Below, piece by piece: positions 30,141 through 37,821 of a DNA stretch of 37,821 nt (positions are counted from its first letter, which is position 1; every line of letters begins with the position of its first letter). Source of the DNA: PFJX01 sp037442845 (GTDB lineage Bacteria > Pseudomonadota > Gammaproteobacteria > Burkholderiales > Thiobacillaceae). The notes beneath the pieces were generated by a model. The model was not told where the DNA came from. It did no database searches and saw only the letters and a list, made by a program, of their open reading frames with translations. The position numbers and the translations under genes are program-made. The stretch is from positions 1 through 37,821 of the forward strand of contig JBBIPL010000009.1 of the NCBI GenBank assembly GCA_037442845.1. The letters are read 5' to 3'.

Positions 30141-31460
30141 ATGGCGACCGAAGGTTCCGGCAACAGCGACTGGCTGACCCGCTCGCGGGCCGCGCTCTGG
30201 CACCCCTGCACCCAGATGAGGCATTTGGAACGGGTGCCGCCCCTGCCCATCGCCCGCGGCGAGGGTCCGTGGCTCGTCGATTTCGACGGCCGCCGCTACC
30301 TGGACGCCATCTCCTCCTGGTGGGTCAACCTGTTCGGCCACTGCAACCCGCGCATCAATGCCGCCCTCGTCGATCAGCTCGGCCGCCTCGAGCACGTCAT
30401 GCTGGCCGGCTGCACGCATGCGCCGGCGGTCGAACTCTCCGAGCGCCTGGCCGGCCTCAGCGGCCTGGGCCATGCCTTCTATGGCTCGGACGGCGCCAGC
30501 GCCACCGAGATCGCGCTGAAGATGAGCTTCCACTTCTGGCGCAACGTCGGCCAATCCGCCAAGACCGGCTTCGTCAGCCTGGAGAACGGCTACCACGGCG
30601 AAACCCTGGGCGCCCTTTCGGTCACCGACGTGGCCCTGTTCAAGGATACCTACGCGCCCCTGCTGCGCCCCAGCCACCAGGTCATGAGCCCCGACTGGCG
30701 CCGCGCCGAGGACGGCGAGTCGGCCGAGGCCTACGCCTTGCGCGCGGCGGCCAGCCTGGAGGACTTTCTCGCCGAATGCGCCGACACCACCGCCGCCGTC
30801 ATCCTCGAACCCCTGGTGCAGGGCGCCGCCGGCATGGCCATGCACCACCCCGTCTATCTGGCCAGCGCGCGAGAGAGTTGCGACCGCCACCGCGTCCACC
30901 TCATCGCCGACGAGATCGCTGTCGGCTTCGGTCGCACCGGCACGCTGTTCGCCTGCGAACAGGCGGAAATGCGTCCGGATTTTCTGTGCCTGTCGAAGGG
31001 CATCACCGGCGGCTACCTGCCGTTGTCCTGCGTGCTCACCACCGACGCCGTGTTCGCCGCCTTCTACGACGACGCCACCGCCCGCGGCTTCCTGCACTCC
31101 CATTCCTACACCGGCAACGCCCTGGCCTGCCGCGCCGCCCTGGCAGTGCTGGACCTCTTCGAGGAAGACGACGTCCTGGCCGACAACCAGGCGAAGGCCG
31201 CGCGCTTGACCGAACTCCTCACCCCCGTCGCCGCCCATCCGCGGGTCCGCCATTTCCGCCACACCGGCATGATCTGGGCGTTCGACGTGGCGGGGGCGCC
31301 GCCCGGCTTCAGCGGCGAATTCCATCGCCGCGCCCTGGAGCGGGGTCTGTTCATCCGCCCCATCGGCGGCACGGTGTACTTCATGCCGCCTTACGTCATC
31401 GGCGAAGCGGAAATGCGGCTGCTGACGGAAGTCACCCTGCAATTGCTCGATACGGTTTGA
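30141..31460 (+). CDS. bioA: Adenosylmethionine-8-amino-7-oxononanoate aminotransferase
   Basis: BioA converts KAPA to DAPA in biotin synthesis using S-adenosylmethionine as amino donor. The 439-residue product is a class III PLP aminotransferase. It opens with WHPCTQMRHLE, typical of BioA, has SSWWVNLFGHCNPRINAAL near 58-76, DEIAVGFGRTG (257-267) with the cofactor Asp257, and the Schiff-base Lys286 in LSKGITGGYLPLS. AGAGGAAA precedes the ATG. No other biotin gene is nearby. Related omega-aminotransferases are less likely given the N-terminal match. Confidence 0.93.
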   Translation: MATEGSGNSDWLTRSRAALWHPCTQMRHLERVPPLPIARGEGPWLVDFDGRRYLDAISSWWVNLFGHCNPRINAALVDQLGRLEHVMLAGCTHAPAVELSERLAGLSGLGHAFYGSDGASATEIALKMSFHFWRNVGQSAKTGFVSLENGYHGETLGALSVTDVALFKDTYAPLLRPSHQVMSPDWRRAEDGESAEAYALRAAASLEDFLAECADTTAAVILEPLVQGAAGMAMHHPVYLASARESCDRHRVHLIADEIAVGFGRTGTLFACEQAEMRPDFLCLSKGITGGYLPLSCVLTTDAVFAAFYDDATARGFLHSHSYTGNALACRAALAVLDLFEEDDVLADNQAKAARLTELLTPVAAHPRVRHFRHTGMIWAFDVAGAPPGFSGEFHRRALERGLFIRPIGGTVYFMPPYVIGEAEMRLLTEVTLQLLDTV

Positions 31461-31514
31461 TCGGTCTCACCAGCCGCGTGCAAATCAACCAGTGCGCCCC
31501 GGCAATTCCTACCA

Positions 31515-31526
31515 ATTTGCGCAAAT
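31515..31526. promoter_or_regulatory. 12-bp palindrome upstream of the cytochrome gene
   Basis: ATTTGCGCAAAT is a perfect palindrome in the 236-bp gap between bioA and the cytochrome c gene. It may be an operator; I do not recognise the regulator, and it does not fit the FNR consensus. Apart from this palindrome and a tandem repeat at 31651, I see nothing else in the gap. Confidence 0.3.
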
Positions 31527-31650
31527 CGCAGTAAACCCCGTCAACATTCGTCTCCGTTCTGGCGTTAAATGCCTGCCGGAGATAGTTTAAATGGATGTCC
31601 TGATGGCTATTTTCAGTAACCAGGCTGTCCAGTAACATCCCCGACGCAAC

Positions 31651-31672
31651 GTGAGTTGCCTGTGAGTTGCCT
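31651..31672. repeat. Tandem 11-bp direct repeat before the cytochrome gene
   Basis: GTGAGTTGCCT occurs twice in exact tandem (31651-31661 and 31662-31672), ending 24 bases before the cytochrome ATG, in the predicted 5' leader. It could be a replication-slippage duplication or a binding-site pair. Confidence 0.6.
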
Positions 31673-31696
31673 TTCTCGCAAATAAGGAGAGTTAGC

Positions 31697-32002
31697 ATGA
31701 AAGCAATCGTAGTTACCGCAGCTGCCGCCCTCGCTCTTTCCGCCGGCGTCGCTTCCGCCGACGCGGATCTGGCCAAGGACAAGAAGTGCATGAGCTGCCA
31801 CCAGATGGAGAAGAAGGTGGTGGGCCCGGCTTTCAAGGACATCGCCAAGAAGTACAAGGGCGACGCCAAGGCCCTGGCGCACAACGTCAATGTCATCAAG
31901 AAGGGCGGCAAGGGCGTCTGGGGCGCGGTGCCGATGCCCCCGCACCCGCAGGTTTCCGACGCCGACGCCGAGAAGCTGGCGAAATGGGTGCTGTCCCTCT
32001 GA
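31697..32002 (+). CDS. Periplasmic c-type cytochrome (c551/c552-like, class I)
   Basis: A small monohaem electron carrier of the periplasm. The 101-residue precursor has a Sec signal peptide (MKAIVV..LSAGVASA, cleavage after about 21). The mature domain of about 80 residues has the haem site CMSCH (31-35) and the distal Met80 ligand in VPMPPHP, with GPAFKDIAKKY and GGKGVWG typical of the c8/c551 family that shuttles electrons to nitrite reductase, cytochrome oxidases or peroxidases. A clear AAGGAGA ribosome site precedes the ATG, and a strong terminator follows, so it is a monocistronic, probably well expressed gene. The specific partner is not evident. Confidence 0.93.
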   Translation: MKAIVVTAAAALALSAGVASADADLAKDKKCMSCHQMEKKVVGPAFKDIAKKYKGDAKALAHNVNVIKKGGKGVWGAVPMPPHPQVSDADAEKLAKWVLSL

Positions 32003-32017
32003 GCTGAACGGCTCGGG

Positions 32018-32048
32018 AAAATGGCCGGAATTTCCGGCCATTTTTTTT
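32018..32048 (+). terminator. Rho-independent terminator after the cytochrome gene
   Basis: AAAATGGCCGGA and TCCGGCCATTTT form a 12-bp stem with a three-base loop, running into eight T (32041-32048), 16 bases after the stop codon. Confidence 0.93.
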
Positions 32049-32154
32049 ACCCCCCGGTTCGCTTGGCGGAGCTCATGCGGAACCGCGAATTCCGCGTCCG
32101 AGCTGGCACGGTGTGATATAAAACCGGGGTTTTTTCATCCGTCAGGGGAAGCGC

Positions 32155-33300
32155 ATGCAAGCCGCCAGGTTTTCCATTTCCGCCTTGATCGTCGCCATGA
32201 CTTTCGCACTGTCCGCTTGCGGCGAGAAAACGGCGGAAGGCCCAGAGGTCATCCGCATCGGTTCGGTGGCGCCGCTGACCGGGCCGCAGACCCACATCGG
32301 CAAGGACAACGAAAACGGCGCCCGCATGGCGGTCGACGAGATCAATGCCCAAGGCCTGGAACTGGGCGGCAGGAAGGTGAAGCTGGAATTGCTGGGCGAG
32401 GACGACCAGGCCGAGCCCAAGACCGCCACCATCGTCGCGCAGAAGTTGGTGGACGCCGGCGTGGTGGCGGTGATCGGCCATCTCAACTCCGGCACCACCA
32501 TCCCCGCCTCCAAGATCTACCACGACGCCGGTATTCCGCAGATTTCGCCCTCCGCCACCGCCGTGGCCTACACCGCCCAGGGCTACAAGACCGCCTACCG
32601 GGTGATGGCCAACGACGCGCAGCAGGGCAAGGCCTTGGGCGAGTACGCGGTGGGCAAGCTGGGCGCGAAGAGGATCGCCATCATCGACGACCGTACCGCT
32701 TACGGTCAGGGCCTCGCCGACGAGTTCGAGAAGGCCGCGAAGGCTTCCGGCGGCGAGATGGTGGCGCGGGAATTCACCAACGACAAGGCCACCGATTTCA
32801 CCGCCATTCTTACCAGCATCAAGGGCAAGAACCCGGATCTGGTGTTCTTCGGCGGCATGGACCCGCAAGGCGGCCCCATGGCCAAGCAGATGAAGCGGCT
32901 GGGCCTGAAAGCCACCCTGCTCGGCGGCGACGGCCTGCAGAACGCCAACTTCATCAAGCTGGCCGGCGCTGAAGCCGAGGGCGTAGTGGCTTCCTCCCCC
33001 GGCCTGCCCATCGACTCCATGCCGGGCGGCGCCGCCTTCCGCGAGGATTTCGAGGCCAAGTACGGGGTCATCCAGGTGTACGCGCCCTACGCCTACGACG
33101 CGGTCTACGTGCTGGTGGCGGCGATGATGCGCGCCAACTCGGCGGAGCCGGCGAAAGTGCTGGCGGAGTTGCCGCGCACCGATCACCAGGGGGTGACCGG
33201 CCCGATCCGCTTTGACGCCAAGGGCGACACCATGGACGGCGCGGTGACCCTCTACCGCGTCAAGGATGGCGCCTGGCAGGCGCTGGAAACGGTGAAGTGA
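32155..33300 (+). CDS. livK: Branched-chain amino acid ABC transporter substrate-binding lipoprotein
   Basis: Periplasmic ligand-binding component of a Liv-type ABC importer. The 381-residue product has a signal peptide ending in a lipobox LSAC with Cys22 as the lipid-attachment residue, so unlike E. coli LivK it is predicted to be membrane-anchored. The mature part begins EVIRIGSVAPLTGPQTHIGKD and keeps the family pattern AVIGHLNSGTTIPAS and PQISPSATAV. GGGGAA precedes the ATG. Substrates of this family include Leu, Ile, Val and related amides or urea; the ligand cannot be fixed by eye. The livH, livM, livG and livF genes follow, separated by a repeat array. Confidence 0.92.
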   Translation: MQAARFSISALIVAMTFALSACGEKTAEGPEVIRIGSVAPLTGPQTHIGKDNENGARMAVDEINAQGLELGGRKVKLELLGEDDQAEPKTATIVAQKLVDAGVVAVIGHLNSGTTIPASKIYHDAGIPQISPSATAVAYTAQGYKTAYRVMANDAQQGKALGEYAVGKLGAKRIAIIDDRTAYGQGLADEFEKAAKASGGEMVAREFTNDKATDFTAILTSIKGKNPDLVFFGGMDPQGGPMAKQMKRLGLKATLLGGDGLQNANFIKLAGAEAEGVVASSPGLPIDSMPGGAAFREDFEAKYGVIQVYAPYAYDAVYVLVAAMMRANSAEPAKVLAELPRTDHQGVTGPIRFDAKGDTMDGAVTLYRVKDGAWQALETVK

Positions 33301-33308
33301 AACAGCTT

Positions 33309-33398
33309 GTAGCGGGTAGCCGGCAGCGGGTAGCCAGAGTTTCCGCACCATAGGCGCGCAAGAAAGCGCTACAGGCTACCGGCTACGAGCCACCCGCT
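33309..33398. repeat. Inverted array of 7-bp repeats between livK and livH (type B)
   Basis: The left arm reads GTAGCGG, GTAGCCG, GCAGCGG, GTAGCCA (33309-33336). The right arm reads GCTACAG, GCTACCG, GCTACGA, GCCACCC (33368-33395). A 25-base segment (33311-33335) matches the reverse complement of 33374-33398 at 20 positions, with a 38-base loop. The 11-mer AGCGGGTAGCC repeats at 33311 and 33325, one double heptad apart. Architecture is like the type A arrays, but the unit sequence is unrelated. Confidence 0.8.
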
Positions 33399-33403
33399 CG
33401 ACA

Positions 33404-34333
33404 ATGGACATCTTCACCCAGCAGCTCATCAACGGCCTGGTCCTGGGCAGCATCTACGCCCTGGTCGCCCTCGGCTACACCATGGTGTACGGCATCCTGG
33501 AGCTGATCAACTTCGCCCACGGCGAGGTGACCATGATCGGCGCCATGGTGGCGCTCACCGTCATCGGCCTGGTGCTGGGCATGGCGCCGGAACTGCCCGG
33601 CATGATGGTGGTGCTGGCCGGATTGCTGGTCGCCGTGCCCGCCTGCATGGCGCTGGCCTTCGGCATCGAGAAGGTCGCCTACCGGCCCTTGCGCAAGGCG
33701 CCCCGCCTGGCGCCGCTGATCACCGCCATCGGCGTGTCCATCATCCTGCAAAATCTCGCCATGCTGGTCTGGGGGCGGCAGTACGTGTCGTTTCCGGCCA
33801 TCCTGCCGCAGGGCCAGTACGAGGTGTTCGGCGCCCACATCGCCGATCTGCAGCTGGTCATCGTCGCCCTTTCCCTGACCACCATGGCCTGCCTGTGGCT
33901 GCTGGTGGAGAAGACCCGTCTGGGTCGCGCCATGCGCGCCACCGCGCAATCCAAGGAAGTGGCGCAGCTGATGGGGGTCAACATCGACCGGGTGATCTCC
34001 GCCACCTTCATCATCGGCGCCGCCATCGCCGCCGTCGCCGGCGTCATGGTGAGCGCTTACTACGGCCTGGCGCATTACTACATGGGCTTCCTGCTTGGCC
34101 TGAAGGCGTTCGCGGCGGCGGTGTTGGGCGGCATCGGCAACATTGCCGGCGCCATGCTGGGCGGTCTCCTGCTGGGCGTCATCGAGGCCCTCGGCGCGGG
34201 CTACATCGGCGATCTCACCGGCGGCTTCCTGGGCAGCCATTACCAGGACGTGTTCGCCTTCTTCGTGCTCATCCTGGTGCTGGTCTTCCGCCCGTCCGGC
34301 CTGCTCGGGGAACGTGTTGCAAGCCGCGCTTAA
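33404..34333 (+). CDS. livH: Branched-chain amino acid ABC transporter permease LivH
   Basis: One of two inner-membrane permease subunits of the Liv importer. The 309-residue product has about eight hydrophobic helices and starts MDIFTQQLINGLVLGSIYAL, then GYTMVYGILELINFAHGEV, both hallmarks of LivH. A later block EKTRLGRAMRATAQSKEVAQLMGVNIDRVI is the loop contacting the ATPases. It begins six bases after the repeat array; the ATG has no obvious ribosome site. It is followed four bases later by livM. Confidence 0.96.
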   Translation: MDIFTQQLINGLVLGSIYALVALGYTMVYGILELINFAHGEVTMIGAMVALTVIGLVLGMAPELPGMMVVLAGLLVAVPACMALAFGIEKVAYRPLRKAPRLAPLITAIGVSIILQNLAMLVWGRQYVSFPAILPQGQYEVFGAHIADLQLVIVALSLTTMACLWLLVEKTRLGRAMRATAQSKEVAQLMGVNIDRVISATFIIGAAIAAVAGVMVSAYYGLAHYYMGFLLGLKAFAAAVLGGIGNIAGAMLGGLLLGVIEALGAGYIGDLTGGFLGSHYQDVFAFFVLILVLVFRPSGLLGERVASRA

Positions 34334-34337
34334 GGCC

Positions 34338-35425
34338 ATGCGGGCGCGACCGCGCCTGGCTTACGTTCTGCTCGCCCTGCTGCTCATCGCGCTGCCCTTC
34401 CTGGTCGGCGCTGGCCTGGGCAATTCCTGGGTGCGCGTGCTCGATTTCGTCCTGCTCTACGTGCTGCTGGCGCTGGGCCTCAACATCGTCGTCGGTTACG
34501 CCGGCCTGCTCGATCTCGGCTTCATCGCCTTCTACGCCATCGGCGCCTATGTCTACGCTCTGCTGGCGAGCCCCCACTTCGGCCTGCACCTGCCTTTCTG
34601 GGCGATCCTGCCGCTGAGCATGGCGGCGGCCGGGCTGTTCGGCGTGCTGCTGGGCACGCCCACCCTGCGCCTGCGCGGCGATTACCTGGCCATCGTCACG
34701 CTCGGCTTCCACGAGATCATCCGCATCTTCCTGAACAACCTGAACGCCCCCTACAACCTCACCAACGGCCCGCAGGGCATCAACCTCATCGACCCGATCC
34801 AAATCAGCGGCCATGCCCTGAACCGGCCCCTGGAGCTCTTCGGTTTCCTGGTGCCGTCGACGTATCTCTACTACTACGTGTTTCTCGCTTTCACCCTGCT
34901 CATCATGGGGGTGGCGATCCGCCTGCAGGATTCGCGCATCGGCCGCGCCTGGGCGGCACTGCGCGAGGACGAGGTGGCGGCGGCGGCGATGGGGGTCAAT
35001 ACGCGCAACGTGAAGTTGCTGGCCTTCGCCATGGGCGCCGCCTTCGCCGGCCTGGCCGGCGGCCTGTTCGCCTCGTTCCAAGGCTTCATCAGCCCCGAGA
35101 GCTTCAGCCTGTGGGAATCCTTCCTGGTGCTGTGCATGATCGTGCTCGGCGGCATGGGCAACATCCCTGGCGTCATCCTCGGCGCCATCCTGCTTATCGG
35201 CATCCCCGAGGCGCTGCGGCATCTCGGCGACCTGCAACGGGCGGCGCTGGGGCAGGTGGTGCTGGATCCGGCGGACCTGCGCATGCTGCTGTTCGGCCTC
35301 GCGCTGGTGCTGATGATGATCTACCGGCCGGCCGGCCTGCTGCCCTCGCGCGTGCGCAAACGCGAGCTCGCCGCCCAGGACGGGGTCGCCGAACAGGAGC
35401 AGGCCTCGCTCTACGATAGCAAGGC

Positions 35426-35429
<4 letters not shown>
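34338..35429 (+). CDS. livM: Branched-chain amino acid ABC transporter permease LivM
   Basis: Second permease subunit of the Liv importer. The 363-residue product has about eight to ten transmembrane segments, with LGLNIVVGYAGLLDLGFIAFYAIGAY and the ATPase-contact loop LREDEVAAAAMGVNTRNVKLLAF typical of LivM. I chose the ATG at 34338, four bases after livH; an upstream GTG (34313) or TTG (34316) overlapping livH and preceded by GGGG is possible and would add seven or eight residues. It overlaps livG by ATGA. Confidence 0.95.
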
Positions 35430-36195
<766 letters not shown>

Positions 36196-36199
<4 letters not shown>

Positions 36200-36903
36200 G
36201 CCTGCTCCGCGTGCACGGCCTCAAGGTCGCCTACGGCGGCATCCAAGCGGTGCGCGGCATCGACCTGGAGGTCGCCGAGGGGGAACTCGTCTGCCTGATC
36301 GGCGCCAACGGCGCGGGCAAGAGCAGCACCCTCAAGGGCATCATGCGACTGGCGCATCCGCGCGGCGAGGTGCTGTTCGCCGGTGAACGCTTGCACAAGC
36401 TGCCCACCCACGCCATCGCCGCCCGCGGCCTCGCCCTGGTACCCGAGGGGCGCGGCGTGTTCGGCCGCCTGACGGTGGCGGAGAACCTGGACATGGGCGC
36501 CTACGCGCGCCGCGACCGGGCCGGCATCCAGGCCGATCTGGCGCGCGCCTACGATCTCTTCCCGCGCCTGGCGGAGCGCCGCGCGCAACTCGCGGGCACC
36601 CTTTCCGGCGGCGAGCAACAGATGCTCGCCATTGCCCGCGCCCTCATGGGGCGGCCGCGCCTGCTGCTGCTGGACGAGCCCAGCATGGGGCTGGCGCCGC
36701 TGATGGTGCGCAAGATCTATGAAACCATCGCCAAGATCGCGGCCGAAGGCGTCACCCTGTTGCTGGTGGAACAGAACGCCCACCTTGCCTTGAAGGTGAG
36801 TCAGCGCGCCTACGTCATGGAGAGCGGCGAGATCACCCTGTCCGGCGCGTGCGCGGAACTTGCCGCGAATCCGCGCGTGCGCGCCGCCTATCTGGGCGAG
36901 TAA
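36196..36903 (+). CDS. livF: Branched-chain amino acid ABC transporter ATP-binding protein LivF
   Basis: Second ATPase of the Liv importer. The 235-residue product has Walker A GANGAGKSS (36-44), VPEGRGVFGRLTVAENL typical of LivF, signature LSGGEQQMLAIARAL (136-150), Walker B LLLLDEPSMGLAP and H-loop LVEQNAHLAL. The ATG at 36196 overlaps the livG stop. It completes a full five-component importer, livK-livH-livM-livG-livF. The 159-bp gap after it contains the promoter of the next gene; I saw no clear terminator. Confidence 0.96.
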
Positions 36904-36974
36904 TCCCCGCCCGACGATCTGTTGCAACCTCGCAACGGTCGACATGCGGCAGCCGCGCATATTCGGCCAAACAA

Positions 36975-37003
36975 TCGAATGTACTAATATTCGCAAATAT
37001 ACT
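36975..37003 (+). promoter_or_regulatory. Candidate promoter of the repeat-protein gene
   Basis: A -10 TATACT (36998-37003, 5 of 6) lies in an AT-rich block 17 bp from a weak -35 TCGAAT (36975-36980). The predicted leader of about 50 bases ends in an AGGAG ribosome site. Confidence 0.45.
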
Positions 37004-37062
37004 GTCGGCTCAGTACCGAATTTGTTTTATCCCTTTTTAATCAACTTGTTAGGAGTATCGCC

Positions 37063-37740
37063 ATGAAGAAGCTTTCCGCCCTGATCCTGGCCCTGGTCGC
37101 CCCCGCCGCGTTCGCACAAACCGCCGCTACACCAGAGTCCACCGCCGCCCAGCTGCTGGATCCGGTCAAAGCCGCCGACATCGCCAAGGATCCCAAGGCT
37201 GCCGTCGCCGCCATGACCAACCTGATGGATCCCGCCACCTCCATCATCATGATGCAGAAGAGCATGGACCCCGCCACCTACACCCGCATGGTCCAGGCCG
37301 CCATGTCTCCCGACATCCTGAAGTCCTACGCCGCCTTCATGGACCCCAACATGTACACCAAGTGGCTGGCCGCCTCCATGGACCCCAATTTCTACATGGC
37401 CGCCATGGCTCCCTTCCTCAACCCCAACATGTACATGAAGTGGATGATGTCTCCTCTGGATCCCCGCGTCCTGCAGATGGGCTTGGCTCCGCTGAACCCC
37501 AACCTGTACATGAACTGGGCCTTGGCTCCCATCGCTCCGGCCAACTTGAACCTGATGATGGCCCCGCTGAACCCCAACCTGTACACCCAGTGGGCCGGCG
37601 CCGCTGCTGATCCCAAGACCTACGGCGTCTGGGGAGCGCTGATGAACCCCGCCGCCTTCGGCAACATCGCCAACCCCTTCGCCGGCTTCATCCCGGCCCC
37701 GGTTGCTCCCGCCGCCGCTCCGGCTCCCGCCGCCAAGTAA
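37063..37740 (+). CDS. Secreted Met-rich protein of tandem 12-13-residue repeats, unknown function
   Basis: I do not recognise a named family. The 225-residue precursor has a Sec signal peptide (MKKLSALILALVAPAAFA, cleavage near 18-19). The mature protein is almost entirely repeats starting at residues 42, 55, 68, 81, 93, 106, 119, 132, 144, 157, 169, 182 and 194. The consensus is [ML]-[DN]-P-N-x-Y-x-x-W-[ML], period 12-13, best in MDPNMYTKWL, LNPNMYMKWM and LNPNLYMNWA. It has about 21 Met, no Cys and no His, and ends in a Pro/Ala tail. Asp/Asn-Pro helix starts suggest stacked short helices. It has its own promoter, a strong ribosome site (AGGAG) and a terminator, so it is a monocistronic, likely abundant periplasmic or exported protein. 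Confidence 0.9.
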   Translation: MKKLSALILALVAPAAFAQTAATPESTAAQLLDPVKAADIAKDPKAAVAAMTNLMDPATSIIMMQKSMDPATYTRMVQAAMSPDILKSYAAFMDPNMYTKWLAASMDPNFYMAAMAPFLNPNMYMKWMMSPLDPRVLQMGLAPLNPNLYMNWALAPIAPANLNLMMAPLNPNLYTQWAGAAADPKTYGVWGALMNPAAFGNIANPFAGFIPAPVAPAAAPAPAAK

Positions 37741-37761
37741 TTCACGCTTGCTGCCGGCCTG

Positions 37762-37791
37762 AAAAGGCGGAACTTCGGTTCCGCCTTTTTT
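37762..37791 (+). terminator. Rho-independent terminator after the repeat-protein gene
   Basis: AAGGCGGAAC and GTTCCGCCTT enclose a stable TTCG tetraloop and run into six T (37786-37791), 21 bases after the stop codon. Confidence 0.95.
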
Positions 37792-37821
37792 CGTCCATGC
37801 TAGGCAAAGAAGCATGTTAAT

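Noticed and set aside
32104..32120. Sigma54 promoter (TGGCACG) upstream of livK
   Set aside because: The -24 element is good, but the -12 position reads GATAT instead of TTGCA/T. A sigma70-like TATAAA lies there, but without a -35.

Overview
The window is GC-rich chromosomal DNA around the replication origin of a betaproteobacterium. The evidence is the dnaA-dnaN-gyrB order without recF, the QTKMKLVSSE motif and long C-terminal insert of GyrB, and the run rpmH-rnpA-yidC-mnmE ... mnmG-rsmG-parA-parB-atpIBEFHAGDC. The protein details suggest the Rhodocyclales/Nitrosomonadales side of the class, but I cannot fix a genus. No rRNA, tRNA or CRISPR array was seen.

Layout. Bases 1-60 look like the end of an IS21-type insertion sequence whose body lies outside. 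From 189 to 5431 gyrB, dnaN and dnaA run leftward. The 199-bp dnaN-dnaA gap holds DnaA boxes and is the best oriC candidate. From 5577 almost everything runs rightward: rpmH, rnpA, yidC, mnmE, a small conserved protein on the minus strand, an ABC exporter, phosphoenolpyruvate carboxylase, mnmG, rsmG, parA, parB, the nine-gene ATP synthase operon with a clear terminator, glmU, glmS, an orphan ParA-type ATPase, bioA, a c8-type cytochrome c, a branched-chain amino acid uptake operon (binding lipoprotein, LivH, LivM, LivG, LivF), and a secreted Met-rich protein made of 12-13-residue repeats.

Working together. Replication initiation (DnaA, DnaN, GyrB), origin segregation (ParA, ParB and four near-consensus parS sites spread over about 20 kb), membrane protein insertion (YidC), tRNA U34 modification (MnmE, MnmG) and energy conservation (F1Fo ATP synthase) sit together. 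One parS covers the gyrB start codon and one lies inside the atpG reading frame.

Most unusual. (1) Three intergenic arrays built from 7-bp units with inverted arms lie between atpD/atpC, glmU/glmS and livK/livH. Two share one unit and begin exactly on the upstream stop codon; the third uses an unrelated unit in the same 7-bp architecture. (2) The terminal repeat protein at 37063-37740 belongs to no family I can name. Other notes: yidD is missing from its usual place, the PEP carboxylase has several altered signature residues, and a second ParA has no ParB partner.
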